DNA of 64,000 nucleotides from Molothrus aeneus (lineage: Eukaryota > Chordata > Aves > Passeriformes > Icteridae): positions 7,467,501-7,531,500 of the forward strand of contig NC_089648.1 in NCBI RefSeq assembly GCF_037042795.1, read 5' to 3'. The notes beneath the pieces were generated by a model. The model saw nothing but the letters and a program-made list of their open reading frames with translations, was not told where the DNA came from and did no database searches. Each line of letters starts with the position of its first letter. Positions within the stretch are counted from its first letter, which is position 1. This document shows positions 1 through 11,220 of the stretch, piece by piece. Position numbers and translations under genes: made by a program.

Positions 1-1847
1 TCACTGTTCCCAGCTTGGTTTTGATCACCGATTTTTACTGAAGAAATATTTTACATTTTACATCTAGGCTGATACATTCTCATGTGTCAAAAAGGTCACG
101 TAGCTGTCACTGAGGGAAGTCACAAGTCAACAAGGGAAGATCCCTAATGGAATCAAAACCAAACCAAAACAGAAAAGCCATTGTGCCTATAGGAGGGAAA
201 CAAAAAGCCTGGGTTAACTTTCATGGTTAGAAAGAGAACTAAGTAATGAAGCTGTCATAGAGTTTCTACAAGCCATTTTTTATCCTAATCTTCCTGAAAT
301 ATTAAATTATGTGAGCTGCAGAAGCAAGATCTCTAGACAAAACTGTGCCATACTTACAAATTAAAAATAAATTATGAATGGCTCTTTACAGGAATATATA
401 ACTCTTCCCATTGAATGGACCAGAGAGATCATGTCTCTTAGGACTTATAGAAACACTTGGAGAAGGCAGCTGTTTTTTGTTCTAAAGCAGTAAAAAAATC
501 AATATTTGTGGCTGAATTTTGCATTGATTTTACAGAGCAACAAATGCAACTAGGGCTAGACAACTAGGATTTAAGCTAATAAATATACTATAAATATAAT
601 AAAATATGTTATATATATATATATAATATATATATAAACGTGGGCATTTTTGAGACCCAGACATGAAATTGTACGTGCTGGAATTTGGCAGCTCAAGCAC
701 TTCTCTGTGCTGAGAGCAGGGAGTCAGCCCATTTTCAGAAAGCCTTCATTTCATCAAACCCTGGAAATGGCAGGAGTGTGTGCAGAGCCTGAGCACTGGA
801 TGCATCAGCACCCCTTTGGGCGTGCAAGTGTGGGTTTCTTTCTGGAGGCTCCTTCTCCTGGTCTTTAATTGCTCTCAAAAGGAGCTCAGAGTGTTCTGCA
901 GGGCTCAGCTGCTTCCAGAGCTCACACTCCTGTGGGGCCAGAGTCAGGGCTGTGTCCAGAAATTCCAGGAGAATGCTGCATGGGTCAGCAATTGGTTCTC
1001 CTGTAATAGTGGTTATTCCCAAGTGCCTGGGAAAAAAAATAAAACCTTGTGGGTTTGGCATTGCTGCAGGCAGACAAAAGGACAAAACTACTGAATCCAA
1101 GTGAAATTGCTGGCAGGTTGTTCTAAGATAAAGTACTGCCTGCTACCTGTGAAAAATCCCTATATACATAGTTTTGTTCTTTGTGGGGTAATAATTCTGA
1201 GCTATTTAATGGTAAGGACTCCCTCTGAATGCATTTTGAATGGTAGTAACTATAATAACTCTTAAAAAATATATAAAAAAATAAAACTCTAAAAAAGATA
1301 AAAATTAAAACTCTAAAAACAATATGTAACTATAATAATTCTCCTCAGCAAAAAACCTCAGCCACCTAGCTGAACCCCTGCTGTAGAAATGACTCAGGGG
1401 CAAAACTGATGATTCAGAAGGTGAAATGTGACTTCACGTGGCATGTGGGTGTTCTTCTGAGGTTTCCATTCAAGGATCCACCTTGTTTGGTTTATGAGCT
1501 CTGACAAGACCTCCCAGCTCTCACTAGCAGAATGTAATACAAAGCACTGCACTAATTTAGAGGTGTCAGATCTGCCACCTGAGATAAAATACACAGGTAC
1601 CATTCAAATTTCTTATTAAGCTCTCAGCCTTTTCTGTAGGAATAATTTAAATAGGCAAAGGGAGAATAAATTCAAGTTATGTATGGGAAATGATGCTGAA
1701 AATAGCCTAGGAAAAATAATGCCAGTAAATAGCAATGTGAAGTACTATAGGAAGGTCTATTAAAATAACAAAATTTACACATCTATCATGTTTAGTCTCA
1801 AAGCACCTCATAAACATTAGTTATCCTCTTGTGCTATGGAAGTATAG
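1..1847. other. Intergenic, no gene seen
   Basis: AT-leaning DNA with an A-rich stretch near 1260-1320. Short open frames here lack splice context and known motifs. Nothing else recognised. Confidence 0.6.
609..637 (+). repeat. (TA)n dinucleotide tract
   Basis: TA run interrupted once by an extra A, within AT-rich intergenic DNA. Confidence 0.9.
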
Positions 1848-2245
1848 TGTCACTGTCATATTTTCTAAAAAATCCCCCAGCCCAGGATTCTTCTCCTGGG
1901 AAGTTGAAAAACTCAGAGAAAAAGGGAAAACAATATTATCTCATTTGCTTCTCCTGTGTTTTGCTGCTTTGGAATGTGGTTGGAGATTGTTTATCCAAGA
2001 TGTGAGTTGTTCTAACTTAATGACCAATCACAGTCAGGCTGTGTCGGGACTCTGAAAGGAGTCAGGAGTTTTTCATTATTATCTTGTGAAGCCTTCTCTA
2101 AGTATCCTTTCTCTATTCTTTAGTATAGTTTAGTATAGTATTCTTTAATATAACATAGTAACATAAAATAATAAATTAGCCTTCTAAGAACATGGAGTCA
2201 GATTCATCTTTCCTCCCAACAACGGGGAACCCAGAAAATACAATA
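1848..2245 (+). mobile_element. Solo LTR (TGTCACTGTCAT family), probable 6-bp duplication
   Basis: Opens tgtcactgtcatattttc and ends gaaaatacaata. It carries aataaattagccttctaaga then acatggagtcaga near the 3' end. Flanks gtatag (1842-1847) and gtataa (2246-2251) match at five of six bases, fitting a decayed duplication of the ERVK type. The 28621 and 46487 copies share the same ends. No internal retroviral genes accompany it. Confidence 0.8.
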
Positions 2246-2545
2246 GTATAACACCAATTCCTCTGTTTTACAGGGCTGTGTCAGACTTCCAAGGAAGAGC
2301 TCACACATTCAGAAAGCAGCAAGGAGCTGGCTGTGACCCTGGAGCCTTGGTGAACCTTTGTCCTGCTGGAAAAGGTTAGGACTCCTTTGTTACTCCATTT
2401 ACTCAAGTAGGGAAATCAGATAGAAAGGTCCCTATCACAGCAGCTCTGCAACAAGTGTTGTTCTTACTCCAGCTACATCCCATAACCATCACAGAGAACC
2501 AATAGACATTGCTGGGAAATTCTCCTTTCCCAAGAAAAGGAGCAG

Positions 2546-3245
2546 TGTGGGGGTACCAGTTGTGGGTTTCTCTGGGTCTGGATTGAAGGCACTGGAGACA
2601 GCAGTTCATGTTCAGGCTCAGGTGTTTATTGTTTATTATCAGTAAAACAGTCTCACAACCATGAGTTCATTAGAAGGCACAAAATGGCCAACAATCTCTT
2701 GTTACAAGGTCTTTTAAAGCTGAACTATCCAATTAAGAACTGACACCTAGATTATTTTCCTTTTCAACCCAATAACTGATCCCAAAGAGCCCACAATGGG
2801 AACTTTTCTGCCCAATTACAAAATGCCACCCAAACCCATGAAGAAGAAGGAAGAAGAAGCATGAAGAAGAAACCCAGGATGACACCCTGTGCCCTCCATC
2901 TTGCTCCCATCCACAACATACTAAAAACCCCAAAACTTAAATTTCTCACCAAGTGATACACCTACACTGCTCTCTAGAACCTATTTCACATTTCTGTGGA
3001 TTCTGGTCTATTCTGGAGTTTAGGAAACTTTCTCCATGAGTGAGGGTCAAAGTCAGTGCTGCCCTGGGGGTCAGGGCACCCCAGAGCAGACAGAGAAATA
3101 TTCCCAGTGCCCTGGGTTTCCAGAGAGGAGCCAGGCAGTGCAGCCCCTGGCAGGCTGTGGGTGTCCCTGGAACAAGGGATGGGTGCCTGGCCTCTGGGTG
3201 AGGAGCCTGGCAGGTAGCTCAGGGTGTTGGCTGCTCCTGCAGCAG
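2546..3245 (-). mobile_element. Possible degenerate LTR
   Basis: The block resembles a dispersed songbird LTR: tcaggtgtttattgtttatt, acagtctcacaaccatgagt, and a purine tract around 2841-2875. An AATAAA lies on the minus strand near its left end. Ends are uncertain and no duplication was found. Confidence 0.4.
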
Positions 3246-5095
3246 AACTTGCTGTGGAAACACTTCATTATTTCTTTCAGACACTGGAATATGCTCATCA
3301 TCATGTGAGGAAATGTCCATGAACAAGTGGCCTTTTAATATTAACAAGAAGAAAAGAGAAAATGTCATGAGGTACAAGGGCATAAATTCATTATTAGGGC
3401 TGAGCATGTGAGGAACACAGGGAGATGGACTTGGAAGAGCATCATTAAGGACCTCTGCAGGTAACTGGTTTTTTCAGCTGGGGAGATGCTTGGAGTCAGC
3501 TGAGCCCATTTCCTGGCTAAGGTGGTTGAGTAGGGCCCTGGAGAGAGAGAGAGAAGGTTGGGAACAAGTGGAGGGCACTTTGGGGTGCAGCTTCCCATCA
3601 ATGATCCAACAGCTGCCAGGCAGGGAAGGGAATGTTCTCCCCTCAACCCCTGCATAGTTCTGTGGCTTTCCTCTACTGGCTCTGGCATTTATTTGGCCAC
3701 AGAGAAATTGAGTTCAGGTAGCAGAGCTGGCAGAGACCAGCACCATGGAAGAGGAGGGAGAGATTTTCACTGATCTGCAGTGGCAACAGGCCAGGAAAAG
3801 GAATGGAGCAAGGCTAGCTCTGAGCTGAGACCAGTTGTGAGAGAGACTATGATTTCAGTTCCCCATGGGATTCTCTTTGGATTTTACTTTATTTTGCTTT
3901 TGGAGTTTGTTGGTTTTTTTGGGTTTTTTTTTCCTTAATTTCTTTTTCTAATCAAAAATATTTTATATGACTCAGAGAGTCAAACGCTTTGCTGTAACAG
4001 AAGTGAATGTCAGGTCCTGTGAGTAACTCCTGACTTACCTGTGAAGGCCTTTTATTTCCCCTAGCAGCTCCCTGGTTAAAGAGAGCTCTGCTGGAAATAT
4101 GCTTTGAAATTTTGTTTTCAGGAGATTAAAGTCTGATGGAAACATGCAGCTCTTGAATGAATGTCCTTTTGTCATGCTAAGATTGCCTGCAGAAACGCTC
4201 AAAGAAAATCTTCAACTACCACTGTGTTTGTGGGGAAGGAACAATTTAATTGCAATAATAACAAGGTGATTCTGGAAGAATAAATCATGTCTGCAGCAAG
4301 CCATGCCTTAAGTGTGGATCGTGGTTGTAGTGACATCTCCAAACAATTACTCAGCACAGGAGAAGTCACTTAGCAGGGACTATGAAACTCAGAGGCCCAG
4401 CAGTGGGAATGTGCTGGGAACAGTTTCCCTGTTATATTTCCTACCCTGACCTTTTCCCAGGAGTGAGGGAGAAATGATGCTGTGGAAGCTGAAATTGTTT
4501 GCATGAGGTTGTCACAAGCAAAATGGCCTTTTCTGAATGAGCTGGACAATTCTTAGGGAAAGGGGTATTATTCTAATAGGGGAGAAACTAATTAAAGCAA
4601 CTGTTATGTGTGACTGCCAATGGGACTTGAGTTCTCTTGCTGACTGGAGAAAAAGGAGACATAAATATGGAAATGTTCACCCTCTTCATAGGTGCTCTGT
4701 GAGCAAGTGAAATGAGGCATTCATTTACTTTTTTTTTTAATTGGATATATAATTAAAATAAATAATGCAAACTGCACTTGAATGCAGTGGTAACACATAT
4801 TTCTGGAAAGATTTATTAACTTCTGGGAAGTTGAGGTAAAAGCTGTACAAATCAGGAAAGATTTCTTTATGTAGTTTGGTGTCATCATACAATTGGTTTC
4901 TTCAGGCAAATCTCACCTTCTACATAAGACTAGATTTTTCTTCCTGCCTATGATTGATTTATTGATTTTATTAATTTCTTTATTATTTGTATATATTATG
5001 TGTGTGAATATTCTCCTAGTATGATTCTTGATCACCAGGTGATTTGTCAGCTCTGAATTTCAGAGGGCCAGAATTAACAGAACATGGTGGCCAAA
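3246..5095. other. Intergenic, no gene seen
   Basis: Unremarkable sequence with a T-rich tract near 3890-3960. No repeat or exon recognised. Confidence 0.55.
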
Positions 5096-5690
5096 GGGCA
5101 GAATCACAGAATTGTAAAGGTTGGAAAAGACCTCAAGGATCATCAAGTCCCAACTGTTAACCCAGCACCACCATCATGTTCACCACCAAACCATTTTCTC
5201 AAGTGCCATAGCCACATGTTTTTTGAACACTTCTAAAGAAGTGGCTATGGCACTTGAGAAAATGGCATGGTGGTGAACATGGTGATCTCCACTGCTTCTC
5301 TGGGTAGCCTCTTTCAATGCTTCCTGTGAACATTTTTCTCTTAATATCCAATCTAAACCTCCCCTGGCACAATTTGAGGCCATGTCCACTCATCTGTCCC
5401 TTGTTTCCTGAGAGAAGAGACTGACCCCACCTGGTTGCAGCCTCCTTCCAGGCAGCTGTGCCGAGTGATAAGGTGTTCCCTGAGCCCCCTTTTCTCCAGG
5501 CTAAACATCCTCAGCTCCTTCAGACACTCCTCTTAAGACTTGTTCTCTTTCATCAGCTTTGTTGCCCTTCCCTGGACATGCTCCAGTGTCTCAATGGCTT
5601 TCTTGTAGTGAAGGGTCCAAAACTGAGCCCAGTGTTCTGGTGTGGCCTCACCAGCACTGAACACTGAACACTTCTGCTCCATTTTGTTGA
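5096..5690 (-). mobile_element. CR1 LINE fragment with internal fold-back
   Basis: Starts ggcagaatcacagaattgta, the reversed CR1 3' end, and proceeds in CR1 order through ctccaggctaaacatcctca and gcccttccctggacatgctc to the acactgaacacttctgctcc region. It is interrupted at 5216-5284 by an inverted copy of its own upstream sequence. Confidence 0.82.
5169..5284 (+). repeat. Inverted repeat inside CR1 (44-47 bp arms)
   Basis: The arm at 5169-5215 (ending ctcaagtgccatagccac) is matched in reverse complement by 5241-5284 (starting gtggctatggcacttgag) across a 25-bp spacer. The inner 25 bp are identical. A 3-bp gap and two nearby mismatches are the only differences. Confidence 0.9.
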
Positions 5691-6887
5691 TTATGAAATT
5701 AATGTATTTGGCCTGGGTCTGATTCACTTGGATGAGTTAATTAAAAACATACTGTGCCTGTGCAAGCATATACCAAGGATTTAATTTGCTTGAACACCAA
5801 GAAGTGAATGAAGAATGAATGAACAAAGCCAAAGCCATTCACCTCCTCATTCAAGCAAATTACCCAGGTAATAGAATTGGGGAAATGACTGAACTAAGCA
5901 CATATCTGGGGACTAATAATCATAGATCCTGCTCTTACTCTGCCAGGTGCATAGAGCACTATGTATACTCTGAATAACCAACAGGGACATGTATTACATG
6001 TACTGAAATTAAATAGAGTTGCAATCATGCTGCTTCCATCAGCTGCGGCAGCTGCAGCTTATTTACATAAAGGGAGGGAACTTTTGGAAACTATTTCCTT
6101 TCCTGCCAGAACTGAGAGGGCCAGCTCTTTTCTGAAACACTGAAATAGAGCAGCCAGTTCAAAGAAACTAAAGCAGGCTTGAAATTCTATGTTTGGGTTC
6201 ACACATGACCCTGACCTTGGACCTGGCTTGGTTAAGCAAGCCAGCATAAAGTCACTGACATGGAGAGCAGGGGAGTTCAGCACTGAGCTATTACAGTAGA
6301 ATGCAGACTGGACCCTGTTTCCTTACAGGGATGAAGAGATTTTTGCTTGTTTGTTTGGGGTTTTGAGGGGGTTTTTTGTGTTTTTTTTTAGAGTTCTGAC
6401 TACTACTTTGCCATGACTTTAACCTGGTGAGAATTAGAATGGGAAAAGCCAAGAGCCCCCCTTGTTTCTCTGTGCCATGGCTCCTTGGGGGCCCATGGAA
6501 TGGAGAGCAGCACAGTCTGCCCTCACTGAGAAGTTGTGAGGATAAGGGAATTAAGTCATGAAGGGACTAAGTTAATTGGTGACAGTTGCCTGAGACAGAT
6601 ATCAAAATAGAGCTTCCTTTTGTCTCATCTCTCCTAGCTACACGAAGCATTTGAGAGAACTTTACTATTCTGTGTCTTACACTGGAATATAATTTGTCAG
6701 TAGAAAGTGACAGAAAAGCTACCACAGCAACAGGCTGCTGAAGTAAAGTTTGGTCCTTTTTTTTGGTGTGTCTGTGTGTTATTTGGCAAGAAATACAGAC
6801 TTTTTCCCATTAATTCCTGCTGATTTCCTTGAATCCAATGCTTTTTCAGTCAGATATTGGTTTGCTAGACATGCTGCAGTAAACAGA
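5691..6887. other. Intergenic, no gene seen
   Basis: No repeat family or exon recognised. A gt/t-rich low-complexity patch lies near 6345-6390. Confidence 0.55.
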
Positions 6888-7264
6888 TGTGACAGTGTTC
6901 ACAGGGGTCTGAGGATGAGGGAAGAGATGAGGATCTGACTCCATGTTTCAGAAGGCTTGATTTATTCTTTTATCATATATATTACATTAAAACTAGAATA
7001 GAAGAAAAGGTTTCCTCAGAAGGCCAGCTAAGAATAGAATAGCAAAGAATGATAACAAAGGCTTGTGGCTCAGCTCTCTGTCTGAGCCAGCTGGGCTGTG
7101 ATTGGCCATTAATTACAAACAACCAACATGGGCCAATCACAGATGCACCTGTTGCATTCCACAGCAGCAGATAATCAATATTTACATTTTGTTCCTGAGG
7201 CCTCTCAGCTTCTCAGGAGGAAAAATCCTAAGGAAAGGATTTTTCATAAAAGATGTCTGTGACA
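6888..7264 (-). mobile_element. Solo LTR (TGTCACAGACAT family) with perfect 6-bp duplication
   Basis: Begins tgtgacagtgttcacagggg and ends gatgtctgtgaca, flanked by identical aacaga (6882-6887 and 7265-7270). The minus strand contains the shared CCTTCTGAAACATGGAGTCA motif, where the related copies have an AATAAA just upstream. Six-base duplications point to class II endogenous retroviruses. Only the LTR remains. Confidence 0.88.
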
Positions 7265-7270
7265 AACAGA

Positions 7271-9929
7271 CATCCAGGAGGATATCAGAGCAATTTACTG
7301 CCCCAGATATTTGTCCCCACGAGCACATGCTAGAGCAGAGATGGAGCCTGTTCACTGTGCCCAGCCTTCTGTAAGATGAGACATCTGAAACTCCATCAAA
7401 TCTTGTGCTTTCTTTTCCTCATACTTTGTAAAGACCACATTTTCTAACAAAACAAGATGTTCTGCCCTGACAGGGCTTTCTCTTAGTTAAACTCTGTCAC
7501 TGTGAGCTGGGCTACAGTGGCTCGGCCAGATGAGAACGTTGCCTCCCAGAGACACCACTCTAATCTTCAGTCTCATTTCATTTTGGGATTATTTCTTGCT
7601 GCTCTGTGCTCTTGTTTTGATAATTCAGAAGGAAATATTTTCACCAAGCATCCAAAGTGTGATCAAATGCTGCTGTAGGGTTTTTTGTGGTGGCTTTTTT
7701 TTTTTTTTCTTTCAATTCAAACTTCATTCTCCTTCTCTTTTGCAAGATCAAGGGTGAAGATGTGGCCCAGATTCATTCCAAATCCCTTCCCTGGGAGTGT
7801 GCCTGCTAATCAAAGGTGGGTCTTTCTTTACCTATTGCAATTCCTACTGCTTTTTTTCCCCCCATGCATACACACCTCCTTCCATCCCCTCAATTCCTCT
7901 GCAACTCCAATCACTTCTGATTCTTTTCTGTGTTTTATGGCTACTCCTGGGATCCATAGCAGTTACAGGATTTGGGACCAAAGAAGGCTGGATGACAGCA
8001 CTCCCCTTGAGCCAGATGTGTTTTGTCACACTTGCATCAGTGATGTGAGAGGGCACTACAAGAACACTGAGCTGGATCCAGACTGAAAGGCTAGACAGCT
8101 TTGTGATTCTCAAACCTCAGCTGCCTGGGATGATTTTAGTAGTTGCTGTGTGGTTCACAGGAAGACTTTAGCTAGGTAAGAACCTAAAAATCTGTGTAGA
8201 AACTATTTATGCAGCCTTTATTCCATGTGCCAGCCCTTTGAGGCCTCTTCAGTCCTTCAGAGTGGCACAAACATTCCACCTGGTCCCTTCCACAGAAACA
8301 GGGGAGCTGGTGAATGAGCTCTCAGATTTAATCTGAGCCATCAGCTTTAATGGAAATCATTGTTAATTAAAGAAAACTCATCCCCATTTGAAGCAAATGC
8401 TGGTTCATTTGCAGGATTAATCACTCCAGGGGCAGACTGGCATTTCCCCTTCTCTCTTGGCATGGGTGGAAGCCACCTACATGTTTGGAGCTTCCAGCTC
8501 CTCCTGCTGTGTGATGGCACAAAGGGGCAGATTTGTCACTCTCTGGGGACCAACCATATGAAACTGTTTTATTTGCTCAGTCATTTGCAGAGGGTGGCTG
8601 GTTTGTGCCTGGGAGAGCCAGCTGGTATCAGATGGCTGCTTTGACAATTAGGAGAGTGCTGTTACTGCTGTCTAGGGGAGGGGGTTTATCCCTTATCAAA
8701 GACTATAAACATCTTTTCACCCTCCACAAATGACCATCCCCACCTGCAAGGAGCTAGGAAAACCTTCCCAGCTCACTGCAAAAGAAGACAGGGCCAGTGC
8801 AATGAGCACTAAAAAACCACAAATACTGATTCTCCTGGGAAGCACAAAGGTGGAGGAGATGGAAACTGAAGCCTCAAAGGGCTTTTCCTTTCCCTTGTGA
8901 TAAATTATTAAATATTAATAATCAAGGGGATTATTAAATCCCCTTGATTGCAGCATTAGCCTAAAATCCGTGTGTCCAGACCCTTCTATTAGCAGTTCTC
9001 CAGTGGTGCCACCTTTGAGCCTCAGGCCCCAGCAAAGGCAGTTCTGGCCCCCATTTTCCTCTTGCCCACCTCATCCCCTTGGGCTCAGATTTAATGTTAT
9101 GTTCTCCATGCCACTGCCAAAGAAAGCTTTCCTTAACAGGGATGAGAGAGAGGGAAGAGGTGAGAAACAGGAGCTGAATTCCCAGAGGCTCCTTCAGCCC
9201 TGGTGGGACTTGATGAATTCCTGTCATACCTGTGAACAGCAGTACCTAAGTGGGTAAATTCAGTGTTCAGCCAGGAAAAAGAGCAGCTGGCAGCTGTGAG
9301 AGAAGCCCTGGGGGAAGGAAGATTTGTCACTATCTATTGACAAGTGGTGGGAAATCATTTACAAGGGCAGGTCTTTTCAGGTACGGGGAGGTTTGGGGCG
9401 TTTTGTCAGCTAGTGAAAGGAAACAGGCTGACAAAGCTCCAGCCTGATGCTGCACTGCAAGGGACCCTAAAAAAGGCTAAATGGGAGATTGAGGATTTTG
9501 TTTGTTGGTTTGGGCTTGTCTGTTGTTGATTTTTGAATGGCAAAATCTCTGATGAATTTCACGTGGACTCCTTCCTAGAGAATGTAGATGGATATCTGGG
9601 TGGATCTGAGGCAATGGAGTGGCACTTGGGCCATGGTAAGTGGCAGTGGTGGCTTTGAGGAGGTGCCCCAGCTGCTGGGGAGCAAGCACTGGAGGTGCCT
9701 GAGGGGTGGGGATGGGGCCAGCCCAGCCAGGGCTGAGCAGACAGCCCTCGGTGGAGGTCTCCTGTTTTAAGAAATATGCACTAAATTTGTCCTCTGGTGG
9801 GGGTAAAGGGGGTCATTCTGGGGTAGAACAATAGCCAGGGTTGCTGGAAATTGGAAGAAAAAGCGAGTCAGACATAGAGAGGCAGCAAATGCAAAACATT
9901 TGTCCTGTAAGAGCACCTTCACAGCATGA
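7271..9929. other. Intergenic, no gene seen
   Basis: Holds a T tract at 7695-7710 and a small perfect hairpin at 8920-8949 (arms aatcaagggga and tccccttgatt, loop ttattaaa). No exon or repeat family recognised. Confidence 0.55.
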
Positions 9930-10584
9930 TGTCTTGGTTTGGAAAGACAGGAGTCTGCTAAAGAAGGCAGGAGCCTCCCCTGAAATGGAAAATGTAAACC
10001 CCCTCCCTCCGAATTGCTATAAATTTGAAATTAAGGGGCTCTCAGGCAAAAATATGGGAGCAGGAATCACAGTTCTTTATTAGGGAAGAAAATTGTAAAA
10101 AAACCAAAACAATAACACTGACAGAGTCAGAACACAACCTGACACCCTGTGGGTCAGGGTGTTGGTGGCAGTGCCATTGGAATTGTTACTCCAGCCCTCC
10201 TGGAGTGTCAGGTATGGTTCTGCTGGAGCAGGGATCCTGTAGAAAAGGTTGTAGTCTTCCTCTGAGGATCCAGTGGAAGAGGCAGCTGCAGTTCCTCTGG
10301 GAAATGCAGTGGAGAAGCTGTGCTGGTGTTCCAGAATCTCCAGATTATATCCAGGTAGGAATGCTTGGCTCCTCCCCCTGGGTGGAGATTCTCACAATGA
10401 GATGATGTAATTTTATCAGCCATGCAGGGACACTCAATGGCCCTTTGGCAGCAGATATCTCCCTGGAGGGAGGATTTGTTTATGGAAGAGATAAGGAAAA
10501 CTGTCCAATTAACAGAAGATACCTGCCCCACCTCTAGGATAGGAGATGGCAAATAAAATACACGTTGCCTTGCAATCCAGGACA
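9930..10584 (-). mobile_element. Solo LTR (TGTCCTGGATTGC family), full-length copy
   Basis: Begins tgtcttggtttggaaagaca and ends caatccaggaca (TG...CA). The minus strand carries AATAAAGAACTGTGATTCC, setting orientation. Flanking catga and caaga agree at four of five bases, a possible decayed duplication. A second copy lies at 19091. Confidence 0.78.
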
Positions 10585-10744
10585 CAAGAGGATTAGGACT
10601 GGGAGAGCTGGCTGCTGTCTGTCTGTCTTCCCCACTGCCTCACCCAGCACCCCCCTGTTTTACCCCAGCAGCCTCCTGATGTGGGGGCTCATCATCTGGG
10701 CACCAGGCTGACATGTCACTGCTGAGGGGACACTCTCCTTGGGC

Positions 10745-11220
10745 AGCAGGCAGAGGGAACACTGTAGGCTCAGACAAACCTTGGGAACAAGGATGCTGTG
10801 GGGAGGGCAAACCAAGCACGTGCAGGGTGCTCACCATGGAAAACACTGCCAGGGAAAGGCCTTGGAAAACGCTGCCAGGAGAAGGTGCCTTGGAAAACGC
10901 TGCCAGGGAAAGGTGCCTTGGAAAACACTGCCAGGGAAAGGTGCTTTGGAAAGCACTGCCAGGAGAAGATGCCTTGGAAAGCACTGCCAGGGAAAGGTGC
11001 TTTGGAAAACACTGCCAGGAGAAGGTGCTTTGGAAAACACTGCCAGGGAAAGGTGCTTTGGAAAACACTGCCAGGGAAAGGTGCTTTGGAAAACACATGC
11101 TTGGTGTAAGGGTCTCCATGGGGATCCAGCACATCCAAGACATCCAACTGAGGTATTTCAGGTGAAGACTGACATCACCAGGCTCCTCCTCTTGTCACTT
11201 GAAAGGCTCAACTTAGCCCT
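10745..11220 (+). repeat. Longer copy of an inverted duplicate that contains the 28-bp minisatellite
   Basis: Sequence on both sides of the minisatellite is repeated, in reverse complement, at 13961-14238. Left flank: gaacactgtaggctcagaca and onward. Right flank: taagggtctccatggggatc through gaaaggctcaacttagccct. The roughly 198-bp length difference equals about seven repeat units. Confidence 0.85.
10837..11097 (+). repeat. 28-bp minisatellite, nine units plus a partial
   Basis: Units start tggaaaacactgccaggg at 10837, 10863, 10891, 10919, 10947, 10975, 11003, 11031 and 11059; the first is 26 bp, the rest 28. Two versions alternate: agggaaagg (units 1, 3, 4, 6, 8, 9) and aggagaagg (2, 5, 7). 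Lack of stops makes long open frames in all six frames, but 28 is not a multiple of three, so coding is unlikely. Confidence 0.95.

Noticed and set aside
8920..8949. 11-bp perfect hairpin as a terminator or RNA element
   Set aside because: Short, isolated in intergenic DNA, with no transcript or gene beside it; such hairpins arise by chance at this scale.
10837..11097. CRISPR-like array
   Set aside because: Units are directly adjacent without unique spacers; it is a minisatellite in a vertebrate genome.
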